Of a stretch of DNA of 64,000 bases, positions 42,746-53,225 are shown piece after piece. The stretch's first letter is position 1; the number at the start of each line of letters is the position of its first letter. Below the pieces are notes generated by a model. The model was not told where the DNA came from. It saw only the letters and a list, made by a program, of their open reading frames with translations, and searched no databases. The DNA lies in assembly GCA_030035585.1 (NCBI GenBank), contig CM057476.1, positions 1,604,501 to 1,668,500 on the forward strand, in the 5' to 3' direction. Source of the stretch: Dugong dugon (taxonomy: Eukaryota; Chordata; Mammalia; Sirenia; Dugongidae). The position numbers and the translations under genes are program-made.

Positions 42746-42996
42746 GTTTGTTCAGTTATCGTGAGGCTGTTACTTGCACACACTTAAGGTGGTGACCACA
42801 AAGTGTATGTTTCCCACCCAAAAAAACAAAGCAAAAGAAATCCAGTGGCAGCCTCCCAGTAGTGCATGAGAAGGGGGTATACCACCTGGGCCCTGAGGGG
42901 ACACTGGAAGCACCCTCCACCTGCACAGCTGTGAGGTGACCTTGTTTCCTGGAAATGCAGACACCTGGGAAACACGAGGAAGCTCTTGAAGAGGAA
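42746..42996. other. unique sequence, nothing recognised
   Basis: No gene or repeat recognised. Confidence 0.35.
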
Positions 42997-43196
42997 CAGC
43001 CCCTGCTGCTGAGTCGATTCTGACTCAGAGCAACCCTATAGGACAGAGTCACACTGCCCCATGGGGTTTCCAAGGCTGTGATCTTCATGAAAGCAGACTG
43101 CCACATCGATCTCCCGCGGAGTGACTGGTGGGTTTGAACTGCCAACCTTTTTGGTTAGCAGCCAAGCGCTTTAACCACTGCGCCACAAGGGTTCCT
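42997..43196 (-). mobile_element. AfroSINE
   Basis: 'CTGCTGAGTCGATTCTGACT', 'GAAAGCAGACTGCCACATC', 'GGTGGGTTTGAACTGCCAAC', 'CTGCGCCACAAGGGTTCC'. An imperfect duplication (TTGAAGAGGAA against TTCGAAGCGGAA) flanks it. Confidence 0.9.
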
Positions 43197-43359
43197 TCGA
43201 AGCGGAAAGAGGGCACGAAATAGCACAGTCTCATGACCCCAAAGCATGGGTCTGGGGTGTGATCAACCCAACTCATGGTGCTGAATGTTCCTTTGGAACT
43301 TTGGAGCCGGGATGACGAAGGTAGATCAGGTTGTGGAGAGAAGTAGACAGAAGCACCCC

Positions 43360-43672
43360 TGTGCCTCATTTTCTTCATCAGCTAAATGACCTCAGGATTG
43401 TACTAATGATGATAAAGATTAACGATCATGGTGTGCATGGAACAGTGTCTGGCACAAGGTAAGCACTATATGAATAGTTGTAAAATAAGTGAAGAAATCT
43501 CCAGAGATCTTCCTTGGCCAGAGGATACAGGGGATTATAATAAAGAACTGTCTCTTTAAGCCTGCTCACTGATGTTCCTGCTAGCTAGAAGGTTCACTGT
43601 AAGCTCTGAGAGGGGTCATATTACACTGATTTGCATACTGTACATGTAGTAGCTGCTCAGTTAAATGTTTTC
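43360..43672 (+). mobile_element. MIR and L2 relics
   Basis: 43360-43482 follows the MIR 3' half ('TGTGCCTCATTTTCTTCATC', 'AGTGTCTGGCACAAGGTAAG'); 43580-43672 follows the L2 3' end ('GTAGTAGCTGCTCAGTTAAA'). Confidence 0.6.
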
Positions 43673-43679
43673 TTTAATT

Positions 43680-44345
43680 AATGGGCTTCTCCAAAGAGTG
43701 TCTTTCTCACAATAGGATCAAGTTCTCCTCTTTTTCGCTTTGGGGACTTAGAGGGTTGAGCATGCCTTTGAAAAAGCAGATCAATAACTCTATTCCTTGT
43801 TCCATATGCATAAAAAAGCCAGGATGGATTCCGAGTGACTTTGGAGACAGCGTTGTGTGTGTGCTGGCAGATAATTGTATTACAGAGCTCATAAACCTGT
43901 CCCTAAACACTGAGGTCTCTAGACTGGGCTAGATGATGCCTTGGAGCTCAGCACCATGTTCGTAACAAACTCAATTACGGCATCAAGCCGGAAGCTGGAC
44001 TGGACAGCAAATTAATTCTTAATCCGTGGATGTGGCTCGCTCTCCAGCGTGACGGATGTGCCAGGATCCAGCAGCTGCCAGTCCAGGAGGAAATGAACAA
44101 GATAATCACATTTCAAGTCAGCTTGCTCTTTTCCCGAGTCCCCTCCTGCATGAGGGAGTGCCCTGGTGGTTTGCAGGCAGATGATGGGGTCTATCCAGTT
44201 TCTTTCAGGCCACATCTAAAGACCCAAGAGGTAGGCATTCTGGTGACCTGGAATGACTCAGTGGAAGCCAGTGATCTAATGACTGGGTGTCCTTGTGGTT
44301 GGTTAAATCACCTAGAGAATTGGCCTTAATGTTAACCAAACCTTA
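43680..44345. other. unique sequence, candidate conserved non-coding DNA
   Basis: Repeat-free, with homeodomain-type words ('AAATTAATTCTTAATCC', 'CAGATAATTGTATTACAG') at 43860-44030. The 99-codon frame at 44030-44329 has no known domain. Confidence 0.35.
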
Positions 44346-44354
44346 ATTTCTAAG

Positions 44355-44573
44355 TGGAGTCCCTGAGTGTGGCAAGCAGTGACTGCGCTCTGCTGCTAAC
44401 TGAAAAGTTGGAGGTTTGAGTCCACCCAGAGGCACCTTGGAAAAAAGACCTGGTGACCTTCTCCTGAAAAATTGGCAGTTGAGAACCCTATGGAGTGCAG
44501 CTCTACTGTGACGTGTGGGGTCACCATGGGTCGGAATTGATTCAGTGACAGCTTTTTTTTTTTTTTTTTTTTG
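44355..44573 (+). mobile_element. AfroSINE with long T-rich sense tail
   Basis: 'GGAGTCCCTGAGTGTGGCAA', 'GGAAAAAAGACCTGGTGACC', 'CCATGGGTCGGAATTGATTC', then a run of about 22 T. Confidence 0.95.
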
Positions 44574-44698
44574 GTAATTCCCAAATGTGCTCACTTATTC
44601 AACAAATTACATTCAACACCTTCCACAGGTCTGGTGCTGTGGGCTGTGTCTTCCTCCATGTATTGACAGGAAATGACGAGCTCTCTCACGTGGGATTT

Positions 44699-46905
44699 TT
44701 TTTTTTTTAATTAATAGAATTTATTTTTTAGAGCGGTTTTAGGTTTACAGAAAAGTGAGCAAAGAATACAGAGTTCTAATATATCCCCTCACTCCTGCCC
44801 GCAGTTTCTCCCGGTATTAACATCTGGCATTAGTGTGGGACGTTTGTAACAACTGATGACCAGATACTGATACATTGTTAGTGATTCAAGTCTATAGGTT
44901 ACATTAGGGTTTGTTGTATGTGTTGTACAGTTTTGGGATTTGACAAATGTATAATGCCACGTGCCCACCATTATAGTATCATACAGAATAATTGTACTGT
45001 TCTCAAAATGCCCTGTGTGCCACCTGTTCATTCCTTCCACCCCTCTCCTGTCCCCAATCCCAGGCTACCACTGATCTTTTCACTATCTCTCTATTTAGCT
45101 CCACCCCCCATCTGTCCGTGTGTCATACTGTGATGGCTTGCATGTTGCTGTGATGCTGGAAGCTATGCTGCCAGTATTTCAAATGTTAGCAGCGACATCC
45201 ATGGTGGACAGGTTTCAGCTTCTAGACTAAGTTGGAGAAGGAAGAAAGACCTGGTGATCTACTTTTTGAAAATCAGTCAGTGAAAACCCTATGGATCACA
45301 GTGGTCTGATCTGCAACTGCTCACAGGGATGCAGCAGGACTGGGCAGTGTTTCATTTCATCTTGCATGAGGTCTCCATGAGTCTAGGGCTGACTCGATGG
45401 CAGCTGACAGCAACCTTTGTTAAAAAATAGTTCATCATATACGTATAGGTCTATTTCTGGACTCTGTATTCTCCTCCATGGAGCTATTTTTCTATCTTGA
45501 TACCAATATCACACAGTATTGATTATTATTGTTTTATAATAAGTCATAAGATACAGCAATTCATTGTCCAAATTTGTTCTTTTCGAAGTTTTTCTTTTTT
45601 TTTTTTTGTGTATTCTATGTCATTTTCATGTCAATGCAAATTTTAGAATTAGCTTGTCAATTTCTACAAAAAAGCCTTCTTGGATTTGGATTGGCTTGTA
45701 TTGAATCTATAGATCAGTTTGGGGAGAATTGATATTGTAACACAGAGTTTTCTGAGCCACGACCACAGGATATCTTTCCATTTGTTCAGGTTTTCCGTAA
45801 TTTTGCCCCGCAGCATTTCATAGTTCTCAGTATACAAGGTTTTCACGTCTATTGTCAAACGTGTCCGTAGATAGTTCATATTTTTGATGTTATTGTAAGT
45901 GGTATTTTTTTGGTTTAATTTTTATTTGTTGCTAGTATATATAAATAGGGTTAGTTTTTGCATATTGGCGTCCTTGCTCAAGTTACTAGTTCTGGTAGCT
46001 TTTTTGTAGACTTCATTATAATTTCCACATAGCCAATCATGTTGTCTGCAAATAAAGACATGTTTATTTTTCTTTTCCAATGGAGATGCTCTTTGTTTCT
46101 CTTTCTTATGATACTGCTTTGGCTTAAACTTCCAGGAAAGTTTTAAATAAAAGTAGCAAGAGTAGACAGCCTTGTCTTTTTCCTGATCTTGGGAGGAAAG
46201 CAGCCAGTCTTCCCACTACTGGATATGATGTGAGCTGTAGGCTTTTCACAGATGCCCTTTTTCTGGCTGAAGACATTTCCTTCTCTTACGTCTTTGCTGA
46301 GAGTTGTTACCAGAAATGGGTGCTGTATTTTCTCAAATGCTTTTCTTTGATGTCTGTTGAGATAATCATATGACTTTCCTTTTTTTAGTTCATATAATGA
46401 ATTACATTGATTGGTTTTTCAAATGTTAGACTAATCTTGCCTTTCTGGAATAAACTCCACTTGGTCATGATGTGGTGCTGTTTTCTAAATGCCGTATGCA
46501 ATTTGCTAAAATTTTGTTGGAGTTTTGTTTATGTACGTGAGGCATGTTAGTCTGTAGTTTTCTTGTAATGCCTTTCTCTGGTTTTGGTAATGGGGTAACG
46601 CTCACCCCAAAGAATGAGTTGGGTAGTATTTCCTCCTCCTCAATTTTCTGGAAGAGTTTTGTACAGAATTGGTCTTACTTTGTTCTTAAATATTTGTTAG
46701 ATTTCTCCGGTGAAGTTATCTTGGACTGGAGTTTTCTTTGTGGGAACGTTTTTAACTACAAATTCAATTTCTTTAAAGATATAGGGCTATTAAAGTTATC
46801 TTTTTGAGTGAATTTGGTAATTCATGTCTTTCAAGGGAGTTGTCCATTTAGTCTAAGTTGTCAAATTTGTTTCTTTTTATTGCAATATTTAATTTAGCCA
46901 CTTAG
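44699..46905 (-). mobile_element. old LINE-1, antisense, with a nested SINE
   Basis: 44699-45097 is an L1 3'UTR-type region ('TTTAGAGCGGTTTTAGGTTT', 'GGGATTTGACAAATGTATAA', 'ACCATTATAGTATCATACAG'). 45417-46905 is antisense ORF2 with 'ETLYTENYEML'-like and 'NKWKDILWSWLRKLCVTISI' and 'LPKLIYRFNTSQ' on the minus strand, corresponding to the thumb region of L1 ORF2p. More diverged than the L1s at 15720 and 49428, so older. Confidence 0.85.
45098..45416 (+). mobile_element. tRNA-Gly-type SINE (head truncated) nested in L1
   Basis: 'TGTCATACTGTGATGGCTTG', 'GGACAGGTTTCAGCTTC', 'GAAGAAAGACCTGGTGATC', 'GACTGGGCAGTGTTTCATTT', end 'GATGGCAGCTGACAGCAAC'. Body and tail of the RTE-derived SINE group; the tRNA-like head is missing. 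Confidence 0.85.
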
Positions 46906-47159
46906 TTTGAGAGCAGGCTGACATTTAATTTTTTCCCAATAGCACAGTAATGTCAGTGGTGCTGTTAGGGGCTCTTGGGATGTGCTTCCATATTTTATAG
47001 ATCAGATATCCGCAGGGCACTTCTTATGTCCAGGCACTCACTGCTCTAAGCACTGGGAATTGAACAGCGGGAAAAAAAAGAAAATCTTTTGCTTCCTGTT
47101 AGAAGTTCTCGGCAGCTTGCGTGCTTGTGGATTCAGTCTTCATGGTGTTCTTAGAGCAT
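46906..47159. other. sequence with possible antisense L2 fragment
   Basis: 46975-47080 ('GGGCACTTCTTATGTCCAGG', 'GGGAATTGAACAGC') is compatible with antisense L2. Confidence 0.4.
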
Positions 47160-47600
47160 AAGTAGGTGCTGTAGAATCAAGCTTGTGAATGTGGGTTTTG
47201 GAGCCTTATAGCCAGAGTTCAAATCCTAGTTCTGCAACTTATAGCTGTATGACCTTGGGCCAGGCTCTCTGAGCTTTGTTTTCCTCACCTGTAAAATGGA
47301 GGCAGAGTCCCTGGTTCGTACAAATGGTTAATAAGCTTAGCTGCTAGCCGAAAGGTTGGAGGTTAAAGTCTGCTCAGAGGTGCTTCGGGAGAAAGGCCTG
47401 GTGGTCTACTCCTGAAAAATCAGCCACTAAAAACCCTATGGAGCACAGTTCTACTATGACACACATGGGGTTGCCGTAGGTCAGAGTCGACTCGAGGGCA
47501 ACTGGTTGTAAATGGGGGCTAACAGAGCCCCCTTCAGGTATTTTTTGTGAGTATCAATAGGGGAACTGCAAGTAATGCCCTTGGTGTCATGAATGATGCG
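47160..47600 (+). mobile_element. MIR SINE split by an AfroSINE
   Basis: 'GAGTTCAAATCCTAGTTCTG', 'TATGACCTTGGGCCAGGC', 'TCACCTGTAAAATGGAGGC' before the insertion; 'AATGGGGGCTAACAGAGC' continues after it. Confidence 0.8.
47304..47507 (+). mobile_element. AfroSINE inserted in MIR
   Basis: 'GAGTCCCTGGTTCGTACAAA', 'GAGAAAGGCCTGGTGGTC', 'GTAGGTCAGAGTCGACTC'. An approximate duplication of TGTAAAATGG flanks it. Confidence 0.9.
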
Positions 47601-47601
47601 T

Positions 47602-47780
47602 GCTGAGTCGATTCTGACTCATAGTGACCCCATGTGACTGAGCAGAATGGCTCCACAGGGTTTCCTAGGCTGTAATCTTTACAGTCACAGATCGCCAGGT
47701 CTTTCTCCCATGGAGCCGCTGGTGGGTTTGAACCACCGACCTTTCAGTTAGCAGCTGAGCACTTAATCTTTGCGCCGCTT
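47602..47780 (-). mobile_element. AfroSINE
   Basis: 'GCTGAGTCGATTCTGACTCA', 'ACAGTCACAGATCGCCAGG', 'GGTTTGAACCACCGACC', 'TTAGCAGCTGAGCACTTAA'. Confidence 0.9.
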
Positions 47781-47816
47781 AGCACACAGTAAGTGCTCAA
47801 TACTTACTGCTATCCA

Positions 47817-47841
47817 CCTGCCTGCCTGCCTGCCTGCCAGT
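47817..47841 (+). repeat. (CTGC)n short tandem repeat
   Basis: About six CTGC units in an otherwise MIR-like end region. Confidence 0.9.
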
Positions 47842-48103
47842 AGCAACCCCTCTCTACTCTGCCGCTTTCAGTGGGCTGTGAATTTAAAAATCAAATCACG
47901 TGTCTTGTTACAATTGTGTGTAAGTTAAGAGTGAGCAGGGGCTGAATAGGGGTCTGAAAATCTCTACTAGAAATCCAATTGCATAAAGTCAGGGACAAAC
48001 AAGTTTGGTTGCTCAGAGTCATTCTGTTATATTTCTTGGCCAAAGCAATATGTCAGGGCTATGGAGCAGATCTTTAAAAAGAGGAAATGTCGTGGTGTAA
48101 GTG
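47842..48103. other. unique sequence, nothing recognised
   Basis: No gene or repeat recognised. Confidence 0.35.
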
Positions 48104-48287
48104 GAGTCCCTGGGTGGTGCGAACAGTTAACATGGTCAGCTGCTAACTGAAAGGTTGGAGGTTCGAGTCCACCCAGTCTGGCGATCTACTTCTGAAACAT
48201 CAGCCGTTGGAAACCCCATGGAGTACAGTTCTACTCCGACACACATGGGGTCAGCCTGAGTTGGAGTTGACTTGACGGTAACTGGCA
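48104..48287 (+). mobile_element. AfroSINE with internal deletion
   Basis: 'GGAGTCCCTGGGTGGTGCGA', B box 'GGTTCGAGTCCACCC', then directly 'TCTGGCGATCTACTTCTG'; the 'AGGCACCTTGGAAGAAAG' segment is missing. Tail 'GAGTTGGAGTTGACTTGACG'. Confidence 0.9.
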
Positions 48288-48479
48288 TGGCAGTGTTGTG
48301 GTATAAACAGATTTCACTTTGGCCCGGTCAGTGCCACTGATATCTACACTGTGTATGTTGAGTTCCTGTGTCTGAAGCCCCTGGCCCAGGCCGTTTCTAA
48401 AACTCAAGTGTCTTCATTCCTTAGCCCCACACCTGTTTCCCACACCTATTTCCATGGGTGGGATAAATGATTTTCCCTG

Positions 48480-48655
48480 GACTATTAACCTAAGTGTTGG
48501 AAAATTTGAACCCACCCAGCAGCACCATGGAAGAAAGGCCTGGTGATCTGCTTCTGTAAGCATTACAGCCATTGAAACCCCTATGAAGCAGTTCTACTTT
48601 GTAACACATGGGGTCGCCATGAGTTAGAATCAACCGGACAGAAACTTTTTTTTTG
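48480..48655 (+). mobile_element. 5'-truncated AfroSINE
   Basis: Starts after the A box; 'TTTGAACCCACCCAGCAGC', 'GGAAGAAAGGCCTGGTGATC', 'GCCATGAGTTAGAATCAACC', T run. Confidence 0.9.
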
Positions 48656-49297
48656 GTGTAGGGGAAATGGAAAAGCATGGGTTCTTCCTTGTCCCAGAGC
48701 CGACCCTTCCCTCTAGCTAAGATTTCCGGGGGTCCTCACTGGAGACTTGTTTGCAGAGAGGAAAATTATTCCTTAGTTCACACATAGAATGTGCTTTTTA
48801 CTGAGAGTGTTTCCTTTTAAAAAAAAAAATGAGTCTGTTTCTACCCCTTTCAGCATAAAGCAAAGCAAAGCAGAACCAAGAAGTATGTGTGGTTGTGCAC
48901 ATGTGTGTGGATGTGAGAACCTTTTGGTTAAGGAGATTCAATTACATTACCGGACTTATTCAGTTTTAGCCCTGTTGGCCGCCTTCCTGAAAGAAGTCCA
49001 TGAGTTTCACTGCTGTTACTGGCTTTAGCTGGGATGTTAAGGTGCAGTGACTGGGGATCAGAGCACCGAATTCAGCAAGTCTGCTCAACACAGGACGTCA
49101 CCAACTTTCTCAAGACGGCATATAGGACAGAAGACCATTCTCCCAAAATGCTGCCCACAAATGTTCTTGGGAAATTAATTTCAGAAGAAACTTCTGATTC
49201 CATTATTGCAAATCCCTCCTGTGACTTGCAGGTAGCGATGAAAGTTTTTTATCATTTTTGGGCCACCAGTTTAATCAAAACAACTACAACAAAAAAA
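48656..49297. other. unique sequence, nothing recognised
   Basis: No gene or repeat recognised; the 90-codon frame at 49034-49306 has no domain. Confidence 0.4.
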
Positions 49298-49432
49298 ACC
49301 CAGTAATCCTCGAGTCAGCTCTGACTTACGGTGACCCCATATGTGTCAGAGCAGAGCTGTGGTCCATAGGGTTTTCAATGGCTGGTTTTTTAGAAGTTGG
49401 TTGCCAGGTCTTTCTGCTAAGGCACTTTTTTT

Positions 49433-49476
49433 CTACAGTTTAATAAGTTCCCCAGGTGATTCTTATGTATAGCAAG
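49433..49476 (-). other. 3'-transduced segment carrying a MER5A piece
   Basis: On the minus strand it reads 'GCTATACATAAGAATCACCT' and then 'GGGGAACTTATTAAACTG', matching the start of MER5A. It lies between the L1's own poly-A and a second poly-A, both inside the target duplications. Confidence 0.8.
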
Positions 49477-50429
49477 TTTTTTTTTTATTGTACATTATAT
49501 GAAAGTTTATAGAACAAACTAGTTTCTCATTAAACACTTAGTACACATATTGTTTTATGACATTGGTTAACAATCCCAAGATATGTCAACACTCTCCCTT
49601 CTCGACCTTGGGTTCCCTATTACCAGCTTTCCTGTCCCCTCCTGCCTCCTAGTCCTTGCTCCTGGGCGGGTGTGCCCCATTAGTCTCGTTTTGTTTTATG
49701 GGGCTGTCTAATCTTGGGCTGAACGGTGAACCTCAGGAGTGACTTCATTACTGAGCTAAAAGGGTATCTGGGGGCCATACTCTCAGGGTTTCTCCAGTCT
49801 CTGTCAGGCCAATAAGTCTGGTCTTTTTTTGTGAGTTAGAATTTTGTTCTACATTTTTCTCCAGCTCTGTCCTGGACAGTCTATTGTGATCCCTGTCAGA
49901 GCAATTGGTGGTGGCAGTCAGGCACCATCTAGTTGTGCTGGACTCAGACTGGTGGAGGCCGTGGTAGTTGTGATCCATTAGTCCTTTGGACTAAACTTTC
50001 CCTTGTATCTTTAGTTTTCTTCATTTTTCCTTTCTCCTGAAGAGGTGGGACCTGTGGAGTATCTTAGATGGCCGCTAACAGGCTTTTAAGACCCCAGACC
50101 CTACTCACCAAAGTAGAATGTAGAACATTTTCTTTATAAACAGTGTTATGCCAGTTGAGCTAGATATTCCCCGAGACCATGGTCCCCACAGTTCTCAGCC
50201 CAGCAATTTGGTCCCTCAGATGTGTCTATGGAGCTTCCATGACCTTTCTTTGTACAGGTTGTGCTGGCTTCCGCAGTATTGTGTACTGTCTTACCCTTCA
50301 CCAAAGTAACCACTTACCTATTGTCTATTTAGTGTTTTTTCCACCCCTGCCCCTCCCCTCCTTCGTAACCACCAAAGATTGTTTCTTTTTGTGTGTAAAC
50401 CTTTTCGTGAGTTTTTACACTAGAGGTCT

Positions 50430-51155
50430 CATACAGTATTTGTCCTTTTGTGATGGGCTTATTTCACTCAGCATAATGCACTCCAGATTCGTTCATGTTA
50501 TGAGATGCTTTGCAGATACATCATTGTTCTTTCTCGTTGCATAGTACTCCATTGTGTGTATGTACCATAGTTTGTTTATCCATTCGTCTGTTGACGGGCA
50601 TCTAGGTTGTTTCCATCTTCTTGCTATTGTGAACAGTGCTGCAGTGAACATGGGTGTGCATATGTCTATTCATGTGACAGCTCTTATATCTCTATGATAT
50701 ATTCCTAGGAGTGGGATTGCTGGAACATATGGTATTTCTATTTCTAGCTTTCTAAGGAAGTGCTATATCGTTTTCCAAACTGATTGTAGCATTTTGCATT
50801 CCCACCAGCAGTGCATAAGAGTTCCGATCTCCCCGCAGCCTCTCCAACATTTGTTATTTCCAGTGTTGTTTTGTTTTTTTGAATCGTGCCAGTGATGCCA
50901 GGGTGAGATGGTATCTCATTGTGATTTTGATTTGCATTTCTCAAGTGGCTAGTGATCGTGAGCATTTCCTCATGTGTCTGTTGGCCGCTTGAATGTCTTT
51001 TTTGGTGAAGTGTCTGTTCATTTCCTTTGCCCATTTTTTAATTGGATTATTTGTCTTTTTGTTGTAGAAGAGTTGGATTTTCTTGTAGATTTTAGAGATT
51101 AGAACTTTGTCTGATTTGTAATGGCCAAAAATTTTTCCTAGTCTGTAGGTTCCCA
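50430..51155 (-). pseudogene. L1 ORF2 carboxy-terminal remnant
   Basis: '[20 protein letters not shown]', '[20 protein letters not shown]', '[13 protein letters not shown]', then in other frames 'CWRGCGEIGTLMHCWWECKM', 'LEIEIPYVPAIPLLGIY' and 'DICTPMFTAALFTIARRWKQ'. These are the Cys-rich and C-terminal parts of L1 ORF2p. Disrupted. Confidence 0.85.
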
Positions 51156-51960
51156 TTGCCTTCTTGCCTGCATGGTTTCTGCTGAGTAATCAGAGCTTAG
51201 TCTTATTGTTTCCCCTCTGTATGTGACTTTTCATTTTTCTTGAGCTGCTCTCAGGATTCTTTCTTTGTCTTTGGTTTTGGAGAGTGTGATTATCATATGC
51301 CTTGGTGATTTTCTTTTGGGGTCTATCATATATGGGGTTCATTGAGCTTCTTGGATGGTCAGCTTTTCATCTTTCATGATATTAGGGAAGTTTACTATCA
51401 GCAATTCTTCAATGATCCTCTCTGTGTATTCCATTTTTTCCCCCTGTTTGGAATTCAGATCACTCACAAAGTTTTACTTTTGATTGTCTCCCACATCGTT
51501 CTCAGAGTTCCTTCATTTTTCTTTGTTCTTTTTTTTTTCTGATTTTTCCTCAAAGTTATATCCAAGTGTTTGTCTTCAGTTTCGATGATCCTGTCTTCCA
51601 TCATTTCAGACCTGCTCCTCAGCCCTTCTGTGACACTGTCCATTTCTGACATCTTGTTGTTTATCTTTGAGATTTCTAATTGTTGTTTTTGTATGATTCC
51701 TAGTTGTAACTTTATTTTCACATTTCATTCGTGTATTATTTTCCTGAATTCTTACATTTGTATGTCTGTATTTTCCATGAATTTGTCTGCCTTTTCCGTA
51801 AATTTGTCTATTTTTTTCCTCATTTTTGTCTGTTTTTTGCTTCAACTCTTGGATAATTCTGAATATTAGAGATTTGACTTCCCTGTCAGGTAGTTCTAGT
51901 GCCTTTTCTTCTACTGGAGAGTCATCTGGTGTTTTATTTTGGATGCCTGCTGGAACCATC
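51150..51960 (-). pseudogene. L1 ORF1 remnant
   Basis: Minus strand: 'LPDREVKSLIFRIIQELKQK' and following charged residues (N-terminal and coiled-coil region), 'MWETIKSKTL', 'NFPNIMKDEKLTIQEAQ' and 'PKRKSPRHMIITLSKTKDKE' (RRM part), and '[14 protein letters not shown]' (C-terminal domain). This is the RNA-binding chaperone of L1. It ends abruptly at QWE, where ORF2 sequence begins. Several frame breaks are present. Confidence 0.85.
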
Positions 51961-52515
51961 CTGTTATTTTTCTTTTTTTAAAATATGTTTTGGTATCATC
52001 TGCTGTCTTTGGGACATTCAGTAATTATTTTCTTCATTTATTGATTGTAGATTTGTTTGTTTTGTCCTGCTTTTTTGTTTTATTTGGTTATGTCTGAGCC
52101 GGTGGGCAGTGCATTCTTTGTTGTTTGCTCGTCTGTGGGCATGATACTTTTCACCTCCTTGTCCAATTGGCAAAGCCGGTCACTAAGCTATGGTGCAGCA
52201 GGGCAGGTCCAGTGGTTGTTCTGTTTCCTGCTGGGAGCTCCGTGAAGCTGCTTTCTGCCTATCTCTGAGAGGAGTCCAAGATGGTGAATCCATGCTGCGT
52301 TAGCTGATAGAAGACCTCCACACATAACTCTCCTCGCTTTCCATTCTCTGTCAGTTTCTTATTCCATTCAGTGCATGGCTGAGTTCTTTATCTATTCATT
52401 TGACACTTAGGGTTCCAGGATTGACGTTTGTCTTTGTTTTACTTAGTTTTTTGGGTCTCTGCTGTGGAGGGATGGCGTGGTGCTTCTGTCTATAGCTCCA
52501 TGTTGGCTCTGCCTC
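51961..52515 (-). promoter_or_regulatory. L1 5'UTR remnant
   Basis: Sequence between the element's 5' end and ORF1; contains 'AGTCCAAGATGGTG' type words in inverse. L1 5'UTRs act as internal pol II promoters; activity is unknown here. Confidence 0.6.
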
Positions 52516-52599
52516 CTAAGGCACTTCTGGGTAGACTCGAACCACCAACCTTTTGGTTAGTAGCTGAGTGCATTAACTGTTTGCACCCCCAGGTACTCG

Positions 52600-52741
52600 A
52601 AACAGGATGCTGTTGAGTCACCTCTGACTCATGGCACCCCTATGTGTGTCAGAGTAGAAGTATGCCCCTAGGGTTTTCAATGGCTGATTTTTTGGAAGTA
52701 GATCACCAGGCATTAACCATTTGCACCACCCAGGGACTCCA
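52600..52741 (-). mobile_element. AfroSINE with internal deletion
   Basis: 'CTGTTGAGTCACCTCTGACT', 'GGAAGTAGATCACCAGGC' followed directly by 'ATTAACCATTTGCACCACCC'; the B-box region is missing. Confidence 0.9.
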
Positions 52742-53225
52742 GTTTAATCAAAGCATAATTAAATATCTCGTGTGAGCTCAGCTGTGTAGGTGTCTTGGTG
52801 GATACATGGGGAATCTGTCCTTTGTGGTGCTCACTGTTTCACTAAGGACACAATTTCATATGTGGAACAAGGTCAGAATGCTATGATATCTATTAGGTGG
52901 CAAGATGAGTCTGCTATGGAATGATGTTTGTCCAGATGCTTTAAGTAACACTGAACCATGTAGTATTCAGATGACTCCCTTTGCCAGTTTCCTGTGATTT
53001 TTCAACTCTGGCCATGAGAAAGTCTGTCTTGTGCTTACATGTTTTCCTATCTCTCCAATGTCAGCGAATCTCCCTTTAGCTCTTGTGTGAAGAATAAGCT
53101 TTGAGAACAGTGACTGGGGCAAGCAGTAAGGTTTCACTAAGATTTAATAAGGGTCCATTTTCTTATATTTATTTTTATGGTTTCTATTTAGAGTGAATGA
53201 TGTTGGTTACCCATTCAGTGTAGTT
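52742..53225. other. unique sequence, nothing recognised
   Basis: No gene or repeat recognised. Confidence 0.35.

Larger units (their letters stand above)
49428..52515 (-). mobile_element. LINE-1 with both ends kept, middle deleted, 3' transduction
   Basis: Minus-strand order: 5' end at about 52515 ('GGAGGCAGAGCCAACATGG', like the GGAGGAGCCAAGATGG start of other L1s), 5'UTR, ORF1, then directly the carboxy end of ORF2, the long 3'UTR, a poly-A (T run at 49477-49486), about 44 bp of foreign sequence, and a second short poly-A. Flanked by exact duplications CTAAGGCACTT at 49417-49427 and 52516-52526. At 3.1 kb it is about half the length of a typical L1. Endonuclease and most of the RT are gone, so it could not mobilise itself. 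Confidence 0.92.
49298..52598 (-). mobile_element. AfroSINE split by a LINE-1
   Basis: Halves at 49298-49427 ('CCTCGAGTCAGCTCTGACTT' to 'CTGCTAAGGCACTT') and 52527-52598 ('CTGGGTAGACTCGAACCACC' to 'TTTGCACCCCCAGG'). They join seamlessly at the target duplication CTAAGGCACTT. Confidence 0.95.
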
